This document shows positions 61,045 to 64,000 of a stretch of 64,000 nt of DNA, in pieces. Under the pieces are notes generated by a model. That model had not been told where the DNA came from and made no database searches. It saw only the letters and a list, made by a program, of their open reading frames with translations. Position numbers and translations under genes: made by a program. Numbering within the stretch: position 1 is the first letter of the stretch; each line of letters starts with the position of its first letter. This DNA comes from Cyprinodon diabolis (taxonomy: Eukaryota > Chordata > Actinopteri > Cyprinodontiformes > Cyprinodontidae), in the NCBI GenBank assembly GCA_030533445.1, contig CM060062.1, positions 15,022,164 through 15,086,163 on the forward strand, written 5' to 3'.

Positions 61045-64000
61045 TTAAAGCCACAAGTGGCATTGGGCGGCCCTCGCAGCTCGCACCGCCTGGTATGCTG
61101 CGACCGCGGGAACCAAGCGACCGCCTCCTTCTTGCTCCTCCCGACCCAGCAAAATGGGTTCCACGCTTTACCTCTGGGCCTGCTGAGACAACCACAGCTT
61201 TGGTCAGGAAGGGTTAAACTAGGGATAAAATATAATATCTGGGATGAATCTCATCTGTGAGATAGATGCTGCGGCCATCTCAGGTGGTGGGTCAAAAGTA
61301 TATGTTCAAAAGATGGAGAAACACCACCGCCAAAATCCACGGTTAGCGGTAATACACCCTACTCAAAACAAAAAAAATCATTAAAAATCCATAGTTTGCA
61401 ATAAAATCCCGAAAAAAATCGCAAATGTCAAGGAACACATCTCGCATGTCCTAGATTTTTTTTAGATGATTTATTAAATAATTTAAAGAAAGAAAAATCT
61501 TTAAACGTGAATGCCTTATACTGCGGCAGTTGAAAACCTCATAAGATGCTCAAACATGCATAGATTTACGCCAAACTTGGCAGTCTTTTCTATAATCAAA
61601 GGATAAATAACTGTTCCAAATTTGGCTAGGATTGCTATAAAACTTTTTGCGATACAACAATTTCCTGTTAACACAAACTTTTGAAAAATCAGAGTGACAG
61701 ACTTCAAAGAAGCGCTTTGCTATTGTAACCAGCTTACAGCAGGCTTTGTAAAGAACGTATTTTGAAAGTATTAGCTCATTTGGATAAAAGGCTGATTTTA
61801 TACAATTTTTTGAAAAGAGGTCCGTGATTTCACAACAGGGTGAAATGTAATTCAAAATGGCCGACTCTACTCAAAACAAAAAAAATCATAAAAAATCCAT
61901 ATTTTGAAATAAAATCCAGAAAAAAATCGCAAATGTCAAGGAACACATCTCGCATGTCCTAGATTTTTTTTAGATGATTTATTAAATAATTTAAAGAAAG
62001 AAAAATCTTTAAACGTGAATGCCTTATACTGCAGCAGTTGAAAACCCCATAAGATGCTCAAACATGCATAGATTCACGCCAAACTTGGCAGTCTTTTCTA
62101 TAATCAATGGATAAATAAATGTTCCAAATTTGGCTAGGATTGCTATAAAACTTTTTGAGATACAACAATTTCCTGTTAACACAAACTTTTGAGAAATCAG
62201 AGTGACGGACTTTAAAGAAGCGCTTTCCTATTGTAACCAGCTTACAGCAGGCTTTGTAAAGAACGTATTTTGAAAGTATTAGCTCATTTGGATAAAAGGC
62301 TGATTTTATACAATTTTTTGAAAAGAGGTCCGTGATTTCACAACAGGGTAAAATGTAATTCAAAATGGCCGACTCTACTCAAAACAAAAAAAATCATTAA
62401 AAATCCATAGTTTGCAATAAAATCCCGAAAAAAATCACAAATGTCAAGGAACACATCTTGCATATCCTAGATTTTTTTTAGATGATTTATTAAATAATTT
62501 AAAGAAAGAAAAATCTTTAAACTTGAATGCCATATACTGCGGCAGTTGAAAACCCCATAAGATGCTCAAACATGCATAGATTCACGCCAAACTTGGCAGT
62601 CTTTTCTATAATCAAAGGATAAATAACTGTACCAAATTTGGCTACGATTGCTATAAAACTTTTTGAGATACAACAATTTCCTGTTAACAAAAAATTGTGA
62701 AAAATCAGAGTGACGGACTTTTAAGAAGAGCTATGCTGTGTTTACCATCAAACCAGTAGCGATTAGAGGAATATATTCCAAAAGTCCTAGCTCTTTTAGG
62801 AAAACGACTGATTTTTTAGAAATATTTTAACATAGTGATTCTATTTTCATAAGGGTGCCGTTTGATTAAAAATGGCCGACTTCATGAGAGGTTTAGACCA
62901 TGGCTCCAATGAAACTTTTTGTAGGTGGAGAGCTCATACAGATGTGTGCCCAGTTTTATTATCCTAGGAACGAGCATGGCTAGGGGCTGAATTATTTCCT
63001 GGCATTATCTGTCCACTTGACCAACTATTAGGCGAGAACGCAAACTTTTGAAAAATCAGAGTGACGGACTTTAAAGAAGCGCTTTACTATTGTAACCAGC
63101 TTATAGCAGGCTTTGTAAAGAACGTATTTTGAAAGTTTTAGCTCATTTGGATAAAAGGCTGATTTTATACAATTTTTTGAAAAGAGGTCTGTGATTTCAC
63201 AACAGGGTAAAATGTAATTCAAAATGGCCGACTTCCGGTGGGGTTTAGACCGTGTCTTCAAGAGGCTTTTAGTTGGGGCCTGATGAGATGCAAATGTGTT
63301 CAAAGTTTCAATATTCCTGGACTAAAAACGGCTTGGGGCTGATGGTTTGAAGTTTGTTATTTCTAGGGGGCGCTGTAGGGAAATTAAGCCCCGCCCACAA
63401 AATATTGCTCTGGATTCCTGTTGGGAGTTGGACTAGGATCATCTCTTGTTATTTTGGTGCAGATCTGATTATTATTGAGGAAATGAGAGCCAATCGTATT
63501 TTCATGGCGAAACGCCTCACTTCGCCATGGTGCCACGGCAACACCATTTAACTCAGACTCTCTGTGCTTTAAACGAAGTTAGACCAACCTGTTTTCTATC
63601 ATCTGACAAAGTTTCAAGGTGCTGGTGTTTAAAATGAGTGAAAGGGACCCTCCCAAGTGAAAAAAGTAACTTTCTTCCCTTAGGGGGCGGGGCTTAGATG
63701 ATGTCATCATTTGACCATCCAGTATGGTCAAGCACCCAAAGGGGCTCCTTACTGCCAAACTTGGTTTGATTTGAATTTTTTTTGTAAAAGTTATTCAACT
63801 TTGAAATTCTTCAAAAGTAGCCTAACTTTGGGGCCCCTGGGGACCCCTTAAACATGCTCAAAAACGAAAACCTTTGATAACTTTTAATCTCCAATGCCTT
63901 AACTGCATAATGACCGAGTTTGAAGCCGATAGCTCATAATCCCTAGGAGGAGTTCGTTAAAGTTCGACATGAGCGAAAATGAAAAATGGCCAAAAATCGC
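61045..64000 (+). repeat. macro-unit 7, mosaic, cut by window end (2 monomers)
   Basis: The first monomer carries the CAGACTTCAAAGAAGC variant of units 2 and 4. The tail from the variant monomer (62386) onward matches units 5 and 6. Two monomers are present instead of three or four. Confidence 0.9.
61370..62385 (+). repeat. monomer block of unit 7 (2 x 508 bp)
   Basis: The second monomer is of the GAAATAAAATCCAGA type and has private changes (GCAGCAGTTG; AATCAATGGATAAATAAATG). Confidence 0.93.

Larger units (their letters stand above)
37806..64000 (+). repeat. macrosatellite in mgll intron 1, seven head-to-tail units
   Basis: At least 26.2 kb of tandem macro-units begin with TTAAAGCCACAAGTGGC-type heads at 37806, 41567, 46141, 48695, 53403, 57224 and 61045. 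Their lengths are 3761, 4574, 2554, 4708, 3821, 3821 and more than 2956 bp. Each unit has a GC-rich head of about 315 bp, then 3, 4, 0, 4, 3, 3 or 2 full monomers of 507-513 bp, then one divergent monomer, a 2-3 kb tail built from AAAATGGCCGACTTC-led modules, and an (AAT)n tract. Units 5 and 6 are nearly identical. Units 2+3 repeat as a 7128-bp offset into unit 4. Tails fall into two types (units 1, 5, 6, 7 and units 2, 3, 4). The array continues past the window end. Confidence 0.96.

Noticed and set aside
38120..64000. CRISPR-like direct repeats
   Set aside because: Repeats are 508 bp and contiguous with no short spacers, in eukaryotic intronic DNA. This is a satellite.

Overview
The window looks like vertebrate, most likely teleost fish, nuclear DNA. 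It is AT-rich, has long introns with GT-AG junctions, and carries a fish-type tRNA-derived SINE, an L2-like LINE tail, foldback elements and a solo LTR. The protein-coding exons are clearly vertebrate. I could not fix the species from sequence alone.

Layout. (1) 1-9.1 kb: intergenic DNA with a SINE (about 581-810), MITE-like and LINE-tail remnants and LTR-like fragments, with no convincing gene. (2) 9.18-28.9 kb, + strand: one complete SLC26-family anion-exchanger gene, closest by eye to SLC26A6. It has 19 coding exons with consistent splice phases and encodes 731 residues: a SulP transport domain, a STAS domain with a very basic insert, and a C-terminal ETNF PDZ ligand. Its introns hold a solo LTR with a 5-bp target duplication (13515-14210), a long inverted repeat (about 19534-20098) and microsatellites. 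(3) 28.9-35.4 kb: intergenic, with a foldback element (about 29762-30390), scattered mucolipin-like coding remnants (about 29090-31900, tentative), a MITE and poly-A tracts. (4) 35.46-37.18 kb, + strand: the 5' end of the monoglyceride lipase gene mgll, with a probable noncoding first exon, a CpG-rich promoter region and the first coding exon. The layout suggests two alternative N-termini. (5) 37.2 kb to the end: intron 1 of mgll, almost wholly occupied from 37.8 kb by a macrosatellite of at least 26 kb.

The macrosatellite is the most unusual part of the window. Seven head-to-tail macro-units begin at 37806, 41567, 46141, 48695, 53403, 57224 and 61045. Each has a GC-rich head of about 315 bp, then 3, 4, 0, 4, 3, 3 and 2 full copies of a 507-513 bp monomer, then a divergent monomer, a 2-3 kb tail and an (AAT)n tract. 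Three junctions also carry a 3' hairpin ending in CTAA. The head starts with a short palindrome whose arms differ between unit 1 and the later units but still pair. Every full unit has one or two CTCF-core-like motifs (AGGGGGCGCTGT), all in one orientation, and many YY1-like motifs (AAAATGGCCGAC). This composition recalls CTCF- and YY1-binding mammalian macrosatellites such as DXZ4. The element's ends also suggest a Helitron/Helentron-type origin. Both ideas are inferences.

The two genes have no evident functional link. The SLC26 protein would be a plasma-membrane chloride/bicarbonate/oxalate/sulfate exchanger of epithelia. Mgll hydrolyses monoacylglycerols, including 2-arachidonoylglycerol.
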